The notes: generated from the sequence alone by a model not told the origin. A stretch of 64,000 nt of DNA from Sedimentimonas flavescens (GCF_019264375.1 NZ_JAHVAI010000002.1:62001-126000); one strand, 5' to 3'; counted from the first letter of the stretch, positions 9,055 through 19,066 are shown. Numbers and translations: made by a program.

Positions 9055-11382
9055 TCAATTCACCGGGGGCTCGATTCCCCGCTCCTTGATGGATCTATTG
9101 GCCGCACGGGCGCGCGGCAGTCTTATTTCGGCAAGTGCGCCGGGATGAGCACCCTCTGAAAACGCGGGCGCATCGGTCAGGACAAGCGTCCCGCCGTGTT
9201 CTTCAATGATCTTCTTCACGATGGAAAGCCCCAACCCGGTGCCTTTCGCCCGCGTCGTTACGTAGGGCTCGAACAGGCGCGTCCGCTCGGGCGGCAGGCC
9301 AATGCCGTTATCGGCGATGCGGATGGTGACCTGCGCGGGCGTGGCCTCCATGCTCACGCGTACCTCCGGATCATAACCCTCTGGCGCACCTTTTTCATAC
9401 AGGCTTTCGATGGCTTCACCCGCATTCTTGATCAGGTTGGTTACGGCCTGCGAGATCATCGTGGCGTCGAGCTCCACAATCACCGGCTCTTGCGGCAGGT
9501 CGGCCACCAGCCGCGCGCCGTACAACGCCCCGTCTTGCAGCAGCACCGCGTCACGCATCAGATGCGCCAGATCATGGTCGCGCCGGTCGGGTTCGGGCAT
9601 CCGCGCGAAGCGCGAGAATTCATCAACAATGCGCCGCAAGTCATTGGTTTGGCGAATGATAACGCCGGTCAACTGATCAAGAGCCTCTGCATCCTCTCCC
9701 TCGGTCAGGCGTCCGAATTTACGCTTGATGCGCTCGGCCGACAGTTGGATCGGCGTCAGCGGGTTCTTGATCTCGTGCGCGATGCGCCGCGCGACATCCC
9801 CCCAGGCAGCCATGCGCTGCGCCGAGACCAGCTCGGTCACATCATCAAACGCCACCACGTAGCCTTCGGGCGCGCCATCGTCGCCGCGCCGAACCGCGAC
9901 ACGAACCAACAGGCTTTCAAGCCGGCCACCGCGAGAGACCCGTACCTCCTCCTGCACAACCTCTTGAATTCCTTCGCGCAAGCGGTTGAAAAGATGCGAG
10001 AACTCTGGAACGGCTTCGGTCAGCGTTCGGTCATGATCCTCGGATTGCGACATCTCCAGCAGGCGCAGAGCCGAGCGGTTGATGAAATCCACCCGTCCTT
10101 CGGCATCGAGTCCGATGACCCCGGAGGTAACCGAAGACAGAACCGAGTCGAACAGGCGACGGCTTTCCTCGGTCGCACGGTGGTTCTCGACCAGTGCCGT
10201 GCGCTGCCCCTTGAGCTGCCGGGTCATGCGGTTGAAAGCAGAGCCGAGCGTCGCGATCTCATCGTCGCCCTCTGCCTCGATCACCTGCGCGTCCAGATCA
10301 CCCGCGCCGACACGTTCGGCCGCCGCCGCAAGGCGCCCGATCGGGCGCGAGAGGCGCTCGGCGAACCACAACCCCAACCAGACCGCGGCGAGGATCAGGA
10401 TCAGAGCGAAGCCGATATAGACAAGGCCGAACTCGAACAGCACCCGCCCGCGCGTGGCCTCTAGCTGTTGGTAAAGCCGCACCGTTTCGCGCGTGTTGTC
10501 GAGTAGCGAGAGGATATCGCCATCCACCGTGCGCGACACGTATAGGTAGCGGTCGACGAAGGCGCTCAGCTGGATCAGCGCGCGAAACTCGCTGTTGTCC
10601 CAGTCTTCGATCAGCACGACGGCGTTCTTTTGCGACTCGACAAGACGTTCCGGTGCGGGTTCCTCGTAGTCGAACAGGTAGCTGCGCTCGCCGCGCGCGA
10701 CAATCTCGCCCGCGCCATCGATGATATAGGCTTCCTTCAGGCCGCGCTGGATCGCGCTTTGGCCTGCTACGAGAAACTCGCGCAGATCGCCGTCCGACAT
10801 GAAGGTTGCGGCCTGTCGGCGCTGGTTGAGGAAGATGGCCAGCGCTTCGGCGTCCTGCACCAGATCACCGCGGTGCTCCTCCTGATAGGCCTCAGCGGCC
10901 GTTAGCGAGGTGCCGACCACCTCGCGCACCCGGTCGGAGAACCAGCCCTCAAGGCCGATATTCACCGTCAGGCCCGCAAACAGTGCAACCAGCACGGTCG
11001 GGACCAGTGCGATCCCGGCGAACACCCCCGTCAAGCGCAGCGTCAGCCGCGAGCCGGAGGCCCGCGCCCGCCGCGCCGCCAGCATCTGCACCAATCGCAT
11101 CACGATCAGCCCGGCCAGCAGCAGGAAGTAGATGAAGTCCGCCAGAAGGATCAGCCGCAGTGCGGTCGAATCCGCGCCCTGCCCCATCGGGCCCATGACG
11201 AAGAAGGTCGCCAGCGCCAACACCGGCCCGAGCACGACCAACCCAAGCGTCACCGCGTTCTGAAAACGCCGTTGACGCCTGAGGCGCACAAGTTGATCCC
11301 ATGCGGTACGATGCGCGACGGTTCGCAAGACTTCCCCCGGTCCATGGATTTGCGTCGAATCCGGCAGGCGGAATTGCCACAA
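9055..11382 (-). CDS. ntrY: Sensor histidine kinase NtrY
   Basis: A 775-residue membrane kinase. Hydrophobic segments at about 44-65, 77-103 and 124-150 precede an extracytoplasmic region. Another membrane segment (GFALILILAAVWLGLWFA) follows, then HAMP, PAS, HisKA (RIAHEIKNPLTPIQLSAERI) and HATPase (IADNGIGLPPE, GTGLGLSIVKKI) domains. The gene follows ntrC after 15 bp. A stop codon sits in frame just upstream, so the start must be the TTG at 11380-11382 or a later TTG or GTG; no ATG is available near the N terminus. The kinase probably responds to nitrogen or redox/envelope cues. Confidence 0.93.
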   Translation of the reverse strand: MWQFRLPDSTQIHGPGEVLRTVAHRTAWDQLVRLRRQRRFQNAVTLGLVVLGPVLALATFFVMGPMGQGADSTALRLILLADFIYFLLLAGLIVMRLVQMLAARRARASGSRLTLRLTGVFAGIALVPTVLVALFAGLTVNIGLEGWFSDRVREVVGTSLTAAEAYQEEHRGDLVQDAEALAIFLNQRRQAATFMSDGDLREFLVAGQSAIQRGLKEAYIIDGAGEIVARGERSYLFDYEEPAPERLVESQKNAVVLIEDWDNSEFRALIQLSAFVDRYLYVSRTVDGDILSLLDNTRETVRLYQQLEATRGRVLFEFGLVYIGFALILILAAVWLGLWFAERLSRPIGRLAAAAERVGAGDLDAQVIEAEGDDEIATLGSAFNRMTRQLKGQRTALVENHRATEESRRLFDSVLSSVTSGVIGLDAEGRVDFINRSALRLLEMSQSEDHDRTLTEAVPEFSHLFNRLREGIQEVVQEEVRVSRGGRLESLLVRVAVRRGDDGAPEGYVVAFDDVTELVSAQRMAAWGDVARRIAHEIKNPLTPIQLSAERIKRKFGRLTEGEDAEALDQLTGVIIRQTNDLRRIVDEFSRFARMPEPDRRDHDLAHLMRDAVLLQDGALYGARLVADLPQEPVIVELDATMISQAVTNLIKNAGEAIESLYEKGAPEGYDPEVRVSMEATPAQVTIRIADNGIGLPPERTRLFEPYVTTRAKGTGLGLSIVKKIIEEHGGTLVLTDAPAFSEGAHPGALAEIRLPRARAANRSIKERGIEPPVN

Positions 11383-11397
11383 ATCCCTGTTGCAGGT

Positions 11398-12768
11398 TTA
11401 CATCAGCTTGCGGCGGCGTGTCACCTGAATATCCAGATCCGTGATCTTCTTGCGCAAAGTATTGCGGTTGATGCCGAGAAGATCGGCACATCTGGCCTGA
11501 TTTCCACCCGTCGCATCCAGCGCGATTTCGATCAGAGGGGCCTCCATTTCCCGCAAGATCCGGTCATAAAGCCCCGGCGCCGGAAGGTTGCCGCCATGCA
11601 GATCGAAGTAGCGCCGCAAGTGCCGCGCGATAGAGGCCGAGAGTTTCTCCCCCTCGCCGATCTGGCGCAGAGGCTCGATCGCGGGCTGGTTGCCCAGCAC
11701 GAACTCGACCTCGGAGCGGGTGATCTCTTCTTCGGACGAGGTCACCACCAGTCGGCGAATGGTGTTTTCCAGCTGACGCACGTTGCCCGGCCAGGCATAG
11801 GCGCGCACGAGCGCCATCGCCTCGGACGAAAAGCGCCGCACGCCAAGCCCGTCGCGTTCGGCACGGGCAAGGAAATGCTCTGCCAGCAGCGGGATATCCT
11901 CGACCCGCTCGCGCAGGCTGGGAACCGCAAGTGTTACACCGCCGATGCGATAGAACAGGTCTTGCCGGAACTTGCCGGCCTCCATCAGCGCGCCCAGATC
12001 GACCTGTGTCGTCGCCATGATGCGCGGTGCCGAGTCAGGAAGTGCATCGAGCATGCGCACGATGCGGCCCTGCGTCTCTTCGTCGTAATCGCCGACCTCA
12101 TCGAACACGAGGCTGCCGCCCTTGGCTTTCGCCAGCAGCGTCGAGGGGCCATCGGCGCCCTGAAGATCGGCCGCTTGCGCAACCACGAAGGGCAGCGTGC
12201 GCCTGTCGGAAAAGTCATGGATGGCGCGGGCGATCAGCGATTTACCCGTGCCGCTTTCGCCAAGGATCAGAACCGGCAGATCGGCATTCATCACCCGCGC
12301 GACAAGGCGATAAAGCGCCTGCATCCCGGCGGTGCGACCCACCAGCGGCAGATCTCCGCCTTCGGCGCGCGGCTCGGCGGTCTTGCTCACGACCTGCGCC
12401 TTACGCTTCTGGTCCAGCGCACGGGCTGCGCGTTTCATCAGATCGGGCAGATCGAAGGGCTTGGGCAGATAGTCATAGGCGTCAGCCTCGGCCGCCTGGA
12501 TCGCCGTCATAATCGTGTTCTGCGCCGAGATCACGATCACCGGCAGGCCCGGACGTTCCTGTGCAATGCGCGGCAGGGCCTCCAGCCCGTTTCCGTCAGG
12601 CATCATGACATCCGAGATGACCAGATCGCCCTTCCCCTCCTCGACCCAACGCATCAGCGTGACAAGCGAGGCGGTGGCATGAACCTTGCAGCCTGCGCGG
12701 GTCAGGGCCTGCGTAAGCACGGTGCGGATCGTGCGGTCGTCATCAGCAACAAGAACGGTGCCGTCCAT
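11398..12768 (-). CDS. ntrC: Nitrogen regulator NtrC, Rhodobacter (sigma-70) type
   Basis: A 456-residue response regulator activating nitrogen-assimilation genes. It has a receiver domain with Asp53, an AAA+ domain with Walker A GESGTGKS (170-177) and Walker [10 protein letters not shown] (219-227), and a C-terminal Fis-type helix-turn-helix ([20 protein letters not shown]). Between Walker A and Walker B the stretch [18 protein letters not shown] replaces the usual ELFGHEKGAFTGA segment. That absence is the hallmark of R. capsulatus NtrC, which works with the housekeeping sigma-70 polymerase. The gene lies 3 bp after ntrB. Confidence 0.95.
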   Translation of the reverse strand: MDGTVLVADDDRTIRTVLTQALTRAGCKVHATASLVTLMRWVEEGKGDLVISDVMMPDGNGLEALPRIAQERPGLPVIVISAQNTIMTAIQAAEADAYDYLPKPFDLPDLMKRAARALDQKRKAQVVSKTAEPRAEGGDLPLVGRTAGMQALYRLVARVMNADLPVLILGESGTGKSLIARAIHDFSDRRTLPFVVAQAADLQGADGPSTLLAKAKGGSLVFDEVGDYDEETQGRIVRMLDALPDSAPRIMATTQVDLGALMEAGKFRQDLFYRIGGVTLAVPSLRERVEDIPLLAEHFLARAERDGLGVRRFSSEAMALVRAYAWPGNVRQLENTIRRLVVTSSEEEITRSEVEFVLGNQPAIEPLRQIGEGEKLSASIARHLRRYFDLHGGNLPAPGLYDRILREMEAPLIEIALDATGGNQARCADLLGINRNTLRKKITDLDIQVTRRRKLM

Positions 12769-12771
12769 CGG

Positions 12772-13839
12772 TCAGGTCTCCTTCGGCGCGACAGGCAGTG
12801 AAACGCGGAACACGGTGCGACCGGGCACGGAATCCAGGCTGATCCAGCCGTCGTGCTCGGAAATGATCTTTGAAACAAGCGCGAGTCCAAGCCCCGTGCC
12901 GTTTTCACGACCCGATACGAAGGGCTCGAAGATCGAGTTCGCGATATCGGGCGGAATGCCGGGGCCGTCGTCCATGATCTCGACCTGCAACGGCACCGAC
13001 TGACCGCCCCCATCGGCGCGGCGCAGACGCAAGGAATAGTCGTAGAAGGTGTGAATGCGTATCGTCCCGGCACCTTTGGAGGCCTCGGCCGCGTTCTTGA
13101 GCAGGTTCAGGAAGACCTGCGTCAGCTGGTCGGCATCGCCAAGCGTTGAGGGCAGCGAGGGGTCGTAATCCTCGGTGATCGTCATATGCGCACCAAAGCC
13201 CACGGCAGCCGACTTGCGCGCACGGTCGAGGATATCGTGGATATTGACCGACTTCTTCTCCGGCGGGCGGACGTTGCCGAATTGCTCGACCTGCTCAAGC
13301 AGCTTCACGATCCGCCGCGTCTCGTCCACGATCAGGTCGGTCAGTTCGAGGTCTTCGCCAGACAGGCCCATGCTAAGCAGCTGTGCCGCGCCCGCGATAC
13401 CGGCAAGCGGGTTCTTGATCTCATGCGCCAGCATCTCGGCCATGCCGATGGCCGAGCGCGCCGCCGATTTCACCATGCTCGCCCGGCCCAAGCGGTCGGC
13501 GATCTCGCGCGGGGTGATCAGCATCAGGATCGAGTTCGGGTCTTCCCCGATAGGCGCGACCTGAAGGTTGCACTGCACCGGGGCCTTCTCGCCCGTGGTC
13601 ACGTCCACATCGTTGACGAAAAGCGAGGCGCGGTTGTTGCGCACCCGTGCAAAGATCTCCTCGAGCGGAGCGGCAATCGCGAGGCGTTCCAGAACAGACT
13701 GGCCGCGCAGCGACCGCGCCGAGAGGTTCAGGAAGAGCTCGGCCGCCGGGTTCACCTCGGCCACGCGATCGGTCTCGTCGATCAGCAGCGCCGGAATGGG
13801 CAGCGAGTTCCAGATGATACCGGGAGGAGGCAGGTTCAT
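12772..13839 (-). CDS. ntrB: Nitrogen regulation sensor histidine kinase NtrB
   Basis: A 355-residue soluble kinase/phosphatase that phosphorylates NtrC. A PAS domain occupies about residues 10-110. The H-box EMLAHEIKNPLAGIAGAAQ places the phospho-accepting histidine at 139, and the ATP-binding domain shows MDDGPGIPPD and GTGLGLALVSKI. No membrane segment is visible. Its ATG overlaps the dusB (nifR3) stop in an ATGA arrangement, giving the nifR3-ntrB-ntrC operon known from Rhodobacter. PII-type input proteins are not encoded in this window. Confidence 0.95.
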   Translation of the reverse strand: MNLPPPGIIWNSLPIPALLIDETDRVAEVNPAAELFLNLSARSLRGQSVLERLAIAAPLEEIFARVRNNRASLFVNDVDVTTGEKAPVQCNLQVAPIGEDPNSILMLITPREIADRLGRASMVKSAARSAIGMAEMLAHEIKNPLAGIAGAAQLLSMGLSGEDLELTDLIVDETRRIVKLLEQVEQFGNVRPPEKKSVNIHDILDRARKSAAVGFGAHMTITEDYDPSLPSTLGDADQLTQVFLNLLKNAAEASKGAGTIRIHTFYDYSLRLRRADGGGQSVPLQVEIMDDGPGIPPDIANSIFEPFVSGRENGTGLGLALVSKIISEHDGWISLDSVPGRTVFRVSLPVAPKET

Positions 13840-14810
13840 GCCGCGTACCTTTCGCCGAAAGCCAAGCGGATCAGCGCAAGCGTCGCCTCGGGGCTTTGCG
13901 ACACCATCATCTCGGCGCGCAGCGGCGCCTCGGCCTGATCGGCGTACCAGCCCAGATGCTTGCGCGCGAGGCGCAGCCCGATATCTCGGCCGTAAAAGGC
14001 CAATATGGCCTCGTAATGCTCGGAAATGAGATCGACGAGATCACTGCCCATCGGGATCGTCGGTGCCGCCGTGCCGTGAATATCATGCGCAATCTGCGCC
14101 AGCCGCCACGGCGCCCCCTGCGCACCGCGCCCGACCATGACGCCCGCAGCGCCGCTTTGCGCAAGGGCCATGCGCGCGCTGGCGGTATCGACGATATCGC
14201 CATTGGCGATCACCGGCACCTTCACCGCCTCGACCACCTCGCTGATCGCGCGCCAGTCGGCCTCGCCACGGTAAAACTGCATCCGGGTGCGGCCATGGAT
14301 GACGATCATCCGCACGCCCGCGTTTTCTGCGCGTCGCGCAATGTCGGCAGCGTTGCGGGTCTCGTCATCCCAGCCAAGCCGCATCTTGAGCGTGACCGGC
14401 ACCTCGACCGCCCCGGCGACCGCGTCAATCAAGCGCAGCGCGTGATCGGGGTCGCGCATCAGGGCCGCGCCCGAGGCCCCACCCGTCACTTTCTTCGCCG
14501 GGCAGCCCATGTTGATGTCGATGATTCTCGCGCCCATGTCGGCCACGATGCGCGCAGCCTCTGCCATCGGCTCGGCCTCGCGCCCCGCAAGTTGCACCGA
14601 ACAGGGCAAGTCCAGCCCCAACTCGCTACGCGCCTTGGCCCGGACCGAGGGCTTGGCCGTCAGCATCTCGCCCGAGGCGACCATCTCGGAGACGACAAGC
14701 CCCGCGCCGAAACGCGCCACCATGCGGCGAAACGGCAAATCGGTGATACCCGCCATCGGCGCCAGCAGAACCGGCGGATCGAGGCGGCATTGATCAATGG
14801 CGATGCTCAC
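13836..14810 (-). CDS. dusB: tRNA dihydrouridine synthase DusB (NifR3)
   Basis: A 324-residue flavoenzyme that reduces uridines in the tRNA D-loop. Near the N terminus it has LAPMAGITDLPFR, followed by the DusB signature INMGCPAKKVTGGASGAAL with the catalytic Cys, and phosphate-binding VIANGDI and GAAGVMVGRGAQG segments. The GTG at 14808-14810 was chosen because GGAAG lies 5 nt upstream and homology begins there; upstream codons of the longer frame look non-coding. It is the first gene of the ntrBC operon and diverges from ispDF. Confidence 0.93.
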   Translation of the reverse strand: MSIAIDQCRLDPPVLLAPMAGITDLPFRRMVARFGAGLVVSEMVASGEMLTAKPSVRAKARSELGLDLPCSVQLAGREAEPMAEAARIVADMGARIIDINMGCPAKKVTGGASGAALMRDPDHALRLIDAVAGAVEVPVTLKMRLGWDDETRNAADIARRAENAGVRMIVIHGRTRMQFYRGEADWRAISEVVEAVKVPVIANGDIVDTASARMALAQSGAAGVMVGRGAQGAPWRLAQIAHDIHGTAAPTIPMGSDLVDLISEHYEAILAFYGRDIGLRLARKHLGWYADQAEAPLRAEMMVSQSPEATLALIRLAFGERYAA

Positions 14811-14841
14811 AAGCGCTTCCTGTCGTCTGGAATAGCTTCGA

Positions 14842-14868
14842 ACTATAGGCTCCGCCGGGGAATCACAA
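14842..14868 (-). promoter_or_regulatory. Possible sigma-70-like promoter of dusB-ntrBC
   Basis: On the minus strand TTGTGA (14863-14868) and TATAGT (14842-14847) are separated by 15 bp, about 32 bp upstream of the dusB GTG. The spacing is short, so this is a candidate only. Confidence 0.35.
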
Positions 14869-15032
14869 TTCTGACCGAGCCCAAAAGGCGTCAAAAATAC
14901 GCACACGCTTAATTATTGTGCAAAACCCCCTCTGTTTTTGTCACAAAGCTGCCATGCAAGGCGCGGATTGCACCAGGCGCGCGCATGACCTAAGCCTGAG
15001 GCAGAAATTCCGGACCGCACCGAGGAGGCACG

Positions 15033-16172
15033 ATGTCGGTTGCAGTGATCATCGTGGCGGCGGGCCGCGGCACCCGCGCCGGGGGCGACGAGCCCAAACA
15101 ATGGCGCGACCTGCGCGGCCGCCCCGTCCTGTCGCATACCGTCGCGGCCTTTGCGGGCGTCGGGCGTATCCTCGTGGTGCTGCATCCCGATGACATGGCG
15201 CGCGGCGTTGCGCTCTTTGGGGGCGGTGTCACTCTGGTTGCGGGTGGCGCCAGCCGGGCCGAAAGCGTGCGCAATGCGCTTGAGGCGCTTAATGGCAGCG
15301 GGATAAGCAAGGTTCTGATCCACGACGGCGCACGCCCCCTGATCTCCGCCGAGGTTATCGACCGTGTGCTTGTCGCACTGGATGCTGGCCCCGCCGCCGC
15401 CCCCGCGCTGCCGGTCTCGGACGCGCTCTGGCGTGGGGTTGACGGCGAAGTCGCGGGCACCCAATCGCGTGAAGGGCTGTGGCGCGCGCAAACCCCGCAG
15501 GGCTTCCGCTTTGGCGATATTCTGGCCGCGCACCGCGCCTATGGCGGCGATGCCGCCGATGATGTCGAGGTCGCGCGCGCGGCGGGCCTGCCGGTGCAGA
15601 TCGTTGCGGGCTCGGACGACAATCTCAAGATCACCTACCCCGAAGATTTCACCCGCGCTGCGGCGGTTCTTCGGTCACGAAAGGAGCGCGCCATGGATGT
15701 CCGTCTGGGCAATGGCTACGATGTCCACGCCTTTTGCGAGGGCGACCATGTTATTCTCTGCGGGGTCAAGGTACCCCATTCCAAGGGCCTGCTGGGCCAT
15801 TCCGACGCCGACGTCGGGATGCACGCGCTGACCGACGCGATTTACGGCGCGCTGGCCGAGGGCGATATCGGGCGACACTTCCCGCCCTCGGACCCGCAAT
15901 GGAAAGGAGCGGCCTCGTGGATCTTCCTTGATCACGCGGTGAAGCTCGCGGCCTCCAAGGGCTACCGGATTTCGAACGCCGACGTTACGCTCATCTGCGA
16001 GCGGCCCAAGATCGGCCCGCATGCGCTGGCCATGGCGGCTGAACTTGCACGGATCATGGGCCTGCCACCCGATCGGATCTCCGTCAAGGCCACCACCTCC
16101 GAGCGGCTCGGGTTCACCGGCCGCGAAGAAGGCATCGCCGCCATCGCCACCGCGACCCTGATCGGAGACTGA
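15033..16172 (+). CDS. ispDF: Bifunctional MEP-pathway enzyme IspD/IspF
   Basis: A 379-residue fusion for two steps of isoprenoid precursor synthesis. The N-terminal half (to about 220) is 2-C-methyl-D-erythritol-4-phosphate cytidylyltransferase, with [16 protein letters not shown] at the CTP site and [10 protein letters not shown]. The C-terminal half, beginning [14 protein letters not shown], is 2,4-cyclodiphosphate synthase, with the metal-binding D-x-H (DVH) and [18 protein letters not shown]. Both are full length. ATG 15033 is preceded by GAGGAGG. IspE, which acts between the two reactions, is not here; such fusions are common in alphaproteobacteria. pgpA follows after 1 bp. Confidence 0.96.
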   Translation: MSVAVIIVAAGRGTRAGGDEPKQWRDLRGRPVLSHTVAAFAGVGRILVVLHPDDMARGVALFGGGVTLVAGGASRAESVRNALEALNGSGISKVLIHDGARPLISAEVIDRVLVALDAGPAAAPALPVSDALWRGVDGEVAGTQSREGLWRAQTPQGFRFGDILAAHRAYGGDAADDVEVARAAGLPVQIVAGSDDNLKITYPEDFTRAAAVLRSRKERAMDVRLGNGYDVHAFCEGDHVILCGVKVPHSKGLLGHSDADVGMHALTDAIYGALAEGDIGRHFPPSDPQWKGAASWIFLDHAVKLAASKGYRISNADVTLICERPKIGPHALAMAAELARIMGLPPDRISVKATTSERLGFTGREEGIAAIATATLIGD

Positions 16173-16173
16173 G

Positions 16174-16656
16174 ATGCTGCGCCTCATCAACACCTTCTTC
16201 TACACCGGGCTGCTGCGCCCTGCGCCGGGCACCTGGGGGTCGCTGGCGGCGCTGGCCGTGGGCTGGGGGATCGAGCGATACCTAGGCTTCATCCCGCTGG
16301 TGGTCGCGACCATCGCGGTGACGGCGCTTGGATTCTATACCGTGGGCGAAGAGCTGCGCGACCGGCCCGGCGAGGACCCCTCGGAAATCGTGATCGACGA
16401 GGTCGCAGGCCAGTGGCTTGCCCTGCTCTTCCCGGCGGCGGGGTTCTGGATGCGCGACATGCCAATGGTCTGGCCCGGCGCCGTGGCGGCCTTTGTGCTG
16501 TTTCGCCTGTTCGACATCACCAAGCCCTGGCTGGTCGGGCGAGCTGACCGGCGTGGCGATGCGGCGGGCGTGATGCTTGACGACCTCTGGGCGGGCCTCT
16601 TCGCGGGCCTCGTGACGCTGGTGCTTGCGGGACTCTATCACGGGGTGATGCTGTGA
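16174..16656 (+). CDS. pgpA: Phosphatidylglycerophosphatase A
   Basis: A 160-residue membrane phosphatase that dephosphorylates phosphatidylglycerol phosphate. Family landmarks are GLLRPAPGTWGSLAAL near the N terminus, IVIDEVAGQW (about residues 70-79), and FRLFDITKPW followed by DRRGDAAGVMLDDLWAG, the acidic catalytic segment. At least three hydrophobic segments are present. It starts 1 bp after ispDF and its stop overlaps the pncC start, so the three genes form one operon. Confidence 0.94.
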   Translation: MLRLINTFFYTGLLRPAPGTWGSLAALAVGWGIERYLGFIPLVVATIAVTALGFYTVGEELRDRPGEDPSEIVIDEVAGQWLALLFPAAGFWMRDMPMVWPGAVAAFVLFRLFDITKPWLVGRADRRGDAAGVMLDDLWAGLFAGLVTLVLAGLYHGVML

Positions 16657-17132
16657 TGAGTCCCGAGGAGATCCTTGCCGCGGCGCGCGCCAAGGGCCTG
16701 CGCATCGCCACCGCCGAAAGCTGCACCGGAGGCATGGTGGCCGCGGCACTGACCGACATTCCCGGCTCTTCCGACGTGTTCGAGCGCGGCTTTGTCACCT
16801 ATTCGAACCTCGCCAAGCAAGAGATGCTGGGCGTGACCGAGACCAGCCTGTGTGCCCATGGCGCCGTCTCCGAGGAGGTCGCGCGTGAGATGGCCGAGGG
16901 CGTGCTTGCCCATTCGCAAGCCGATCTGGGTGTGTCGATCACCGGCATTGCCGGCCCCGGCGGGTCCGAGTTCAAACCCGAGGGCCGGGTTTGCTTTGGG
17001 CTTGCGCAGCGCGGCCTTCAAACACGCGTCGAGACGATCGAGTTCGGCGCGATCGGCCGTGCGAATGTGCGTCTTGGCGCAAGAAATCACGCGCTTGGAC
17101 TGCTTGCCGCTGCGCTGACGCAGGGTTCGTGA
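16656..17132 (+). CDS. pncC: Nicotinamide-nucleotide amidohydrolase PncC (CinA C-terminal domain)
   Basis: A single-domain protein of 158 residues equal to the C-terminal half of CinA. Such proteins deamidate NMN in pyridine-nucleotide recycling. Diagnostic sequences are TAESCTGGMVAAALTDIPGSS at the N terminus with the catalytic Ser, GAVSEEVAREMA, and SITGIAGPGG. The start used is ATG 16656, which overlaps the pgpA stop (TGATG); a GTG one codon upstream (16653) is also possible. There is no CinA N-terminal MoaB-like domain. Confidence 0.92.
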   Translation: MSPEEILAAARAKGLRIATAESCTGGMVAAALTDIPGSSDVFERGFVTYSNLAKQEMLGVTETSLCAHGAVSEEVAREMAEGVLAHSQADLGVSITGIAGPGGSEFKPEGRVCFGLAQRGLQTRVETIEFGAIGRANVRLGARNHALGLLAAALTQGS

Positions 17133-17157
17133 ACTGCCTATCGTTTGCCACCAGGCC

Positions 17158-17181
17158 GCCCAAAGCGCCTAATCCTTGGGC
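17158..17181. repeat. Inverted repeat GCCCAA-N12-TTGGGC after pncC
   Basis: A perfect 6 bp inverted repeat with a 12 bp spacer, 26 bp past the pncC stop and 110 bp before amtB. It could be a weak hairpin ending the ispDF operon or an operator for amtB. There is no T-run. Confidence 0.35.
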
Positions 17182-17291
17182 GTTCTGGTGATCGCATCAA
17201 TTTTGAGCGCCTCGCGACGGGCATTGCCTCTTTTCTGACCCCAGCCGCCATGCTCCAGCCCGTTCAGGGACGAACGAAGGAGGATTCGCGG

Positions 17292-18470
17292 ATGAATGGG
17301 GCTGATACCGCCTGGATCATGGTTGCGACGGCGCTGGTGCTGCTGATGACGCTGCCGGGGCTGGCGCTGTTCTATGGGGGGCTGGTGCGCGCGCGCAACG
17401 TGCTCTCGATCTTCATGCAGTGCTTCGGGCTGGCCGCGCTGATGAGTGTGCTGTGGCTGCTTGGCGGCTACTCCATCGCGTTTGGCGAGGCGAATGCCTG
17501 GTGGGGCGGGCTTGCGCGCTTCGGGATGCTGGGTGTCGGTCCGGACACACTCAAGGGCACCCTGCCCGAGATCCTGTTCTTCGCCTTCCAGATGACCTTC
17601 GCGATCATCACCCCCGCGCTCATCATCGGCGCCTTTGTCGAGCGTGTGAACTTCGCCTTCGTCATGCTGTTCTCGGCCCTGTGGATGTTCCTTGTCTATG
17701 CGCCGGTGACCCACTGGATCTGGGGTGGCGGCATCATGTCGGATGGCGGCATCTGGGGTGAGGTCGGCACGCGCGACTTCGCAGGCGGCATCGTCGTGCA
17801 CGAGACCGCCGCTCTGGCCGCGCTGCTGCTGGCCATCATGATCGGCCCGCGCCGTCACCGCACCACCCCGCCGCATAACCCCGGCATGGTCTCCATGGGC
17901 GCGGGGCTGCTCTGGGTCGGCTGGTTCGGCTTCAACGGCGGCTCGCAGCTTGCCGCCGATGGCGGTGCAGCGATGGCGATCACCGTGACGCATATCTCGG
18001 CGGCGGCGGCTTCGCTCAGTTGGGCCGCGTGGGAGCGCATCAAGTTCGGCCGCTCGTCGCTGGTGGGTATCGTGACCGGCACCATCGCGGGCCTTGCCTC
18101 GATCACGCCGGCCTCGGGCTTCGTTGGCCCGCTGGAGGCGCTGGTTATCGGCACCGTCGCGGGCATCCTGTGTCAGGAAGCCGTCGTCCTGATCCGCGAG
18201 CGCATCCGCATCGACGATACGCTTGACGTCTTCGCCGTGCATGGCGTGGGCGGCATCTTCGGCACCATCATGGTCGCCGTGTTCGGCCATGGCAGCTATG
18301 TTGCGCAACTGGGCGCGCTGGTGATGGTTGGCGTCTATACGCTGGCGCTGACCTGGGTCATTGCCAAGGGCGTCGCGCTGATCTTCCCGATGCGCGTGGA
18401 CAAGGAAGCCGAGACAAACGGCCTCGACCTTTCGACCCATGGCGAGCGCGCCTACGATATGAACTCGTGA
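17292..18470 (+). CDS. amtB: Ammonium transporter (Amt/MEP/Rh family)
   Basis: A 392-residue, roughly 11-helix inner-membrane ammonium channel. It starts [19 protein letters not shown] and carries [12 protein letters not shown], the signature region [12 protein letters not shown], and the pore-region histidine stretch [13 protein letters not shown] near the C terminus. ATG 17292 was chosen because AAGGAGG lies 8 nt upstream and the mature N terminus begins there; the open frame runs further upstream without coding character. A glnK gene, often paired with amtB, is not adjacent. Regulation by the GAFTGA-less NtrC is plausible, but no site was recognised. Confidence 0.93.
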   Translation: MNGADTAWIMVATALVLLMTLPGLALFYGGLVRARNVLSIFMQCFGLAALMSVLWLLGGYSIAFGEANAWWGGLARFGMLGVGPDTLKGTLPEILFFAFQMTFAIITPALIIGAFVERVNFAFVMLFSALWMFLVYAPVTHWIWGGGIMSDGGIWGEVGTRDFAGGIVVHETAALAALLLAIMIGPRRHRTTPPHNPGMVSMGAGLLWVGWFGFNGGSQLAADGGAAMAITVTHISAAAASLSWAAWERIKFGRSSLVGIVTGTIAGLASITPASGFVGPLEALVIGTVAGILCQEAVVLIRERIRIDDTLDVFAVHGVGGIFGTIMVAVFGHGSYVAQLGALVMVGVYTLALTWVIAKGVALIFPMRVDKEAETNGLDLSTHGERAYDMNS

Positions 18471-18482
18471 ACAGAAACGAAG

Positions 18483-18508
18483 AAGGCTGCCCACTGGGCG
18501 GCCTTTTT
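18483..18508 (+). terminator. Rho-independent terminator of amtB
   Basis: AAGGCTGCCC-ACT-GGGCGGCCTT forms a 10 bp stem with one T-G pair and a 3 nt loop, ending in TTTTT. It lies 12 bp after the amtB stop and just before the convergent gene ends. Confidence 0.88.
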
Positions 18509-18520
18509 CTGGCGCGGGGA

Positions 18521-18982
18521 TCAGGCGCCCTTGCCATACAGCGATATGGCGCGCTCTTCGAAGGCCCGCACGATGCGGCGCATCGCCTCGTCGAAGACCA
18601 CGCCGATGACCTTTTGCAAGATCGCGTTGCGGAATTCGAAATCCACGAAAAACTCGACATTGCAGCCGCCCTCGGGGCGGTCGGCAAATTGCCACCAGCT
18701 CTTGAGATACTTAAACGGCCCGTCGAGATACTCGACCTCGACGCGGTTTTCCTCGGGGTGCAGCGTCGCGCGCGAGCCGAAGCGTTCGCGGAACACCTTG
18801 AACGAGATCACCAGGTCGGCCTCGATCACCTCCGACCCCGGCTCGGGCCCCGGCTTGCGCGAGCGCACGCGCGCCGCCGAGTTCCACGGCAGGAACTCCG
18901 GGTAGCGAGCCACATCCGAAACCAGATCATACATCTGGCGCGCCGAATAAGGCATGACGCGCTTTTCGGAATGTGTCGGCAT
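18521..18982 (-). CDS. RatA/COQ10-type coenzyme Q-binding (START-like) protein
   Basis: A 153-residue SRPBCC/START-fold protein of the COQ10/RatA family. The characteristic start is [32 protein letters not shown], followed by beta strands and an amphipathic C-terminal helix ([15 protein letters not shown]). In mitochondria COQ10 binds ubiquinone and supports respiration; in E. coli RatA was described as a ribosome-association toxin. In alphaproteobacteria the ubiquinone role is the likelier guess. ATG 18980-18982 has AAGGAG 5-6 nt upstream; a longer open frame upstream overlaps hpt and is rejected. Confidence 0.88.
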   Translation of the reverse strand: MPTHSEKRVMPYSARQMYDLVSDVARYPEFLPWNSAARVRSRKPGPEPGSEVIEADLVISFKVFRERFGSRATLHPEENRVEVEYLDGPFKYLKSWWQFADRPEGGCNVEFFVDFEFRNAILQKVIGVVFDEAMRRIVRAFEERAISLYGKGA

Positions 18983-19066
18983 GACGCTCCTTCCCAAGGT
19001 TCCCTTTCGCCCCTTGTTGCGATAAAGCGGGCAAGTGTTCAAGGCCCCGATCCGAGGAGTTATCGG

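Noticed and set aside
17133-17291. Sigma-54 promoter in front of amtB
   Set aside because: No TGGCAC-N5-TTGC-like match was found.
18521-18982. RatA as a toxin of a toxin-antitoxin system
   Set aside because: No partner antitoxin gene lies next to it, and the sequence fits the COQ10 coenzyme Q-binding family.
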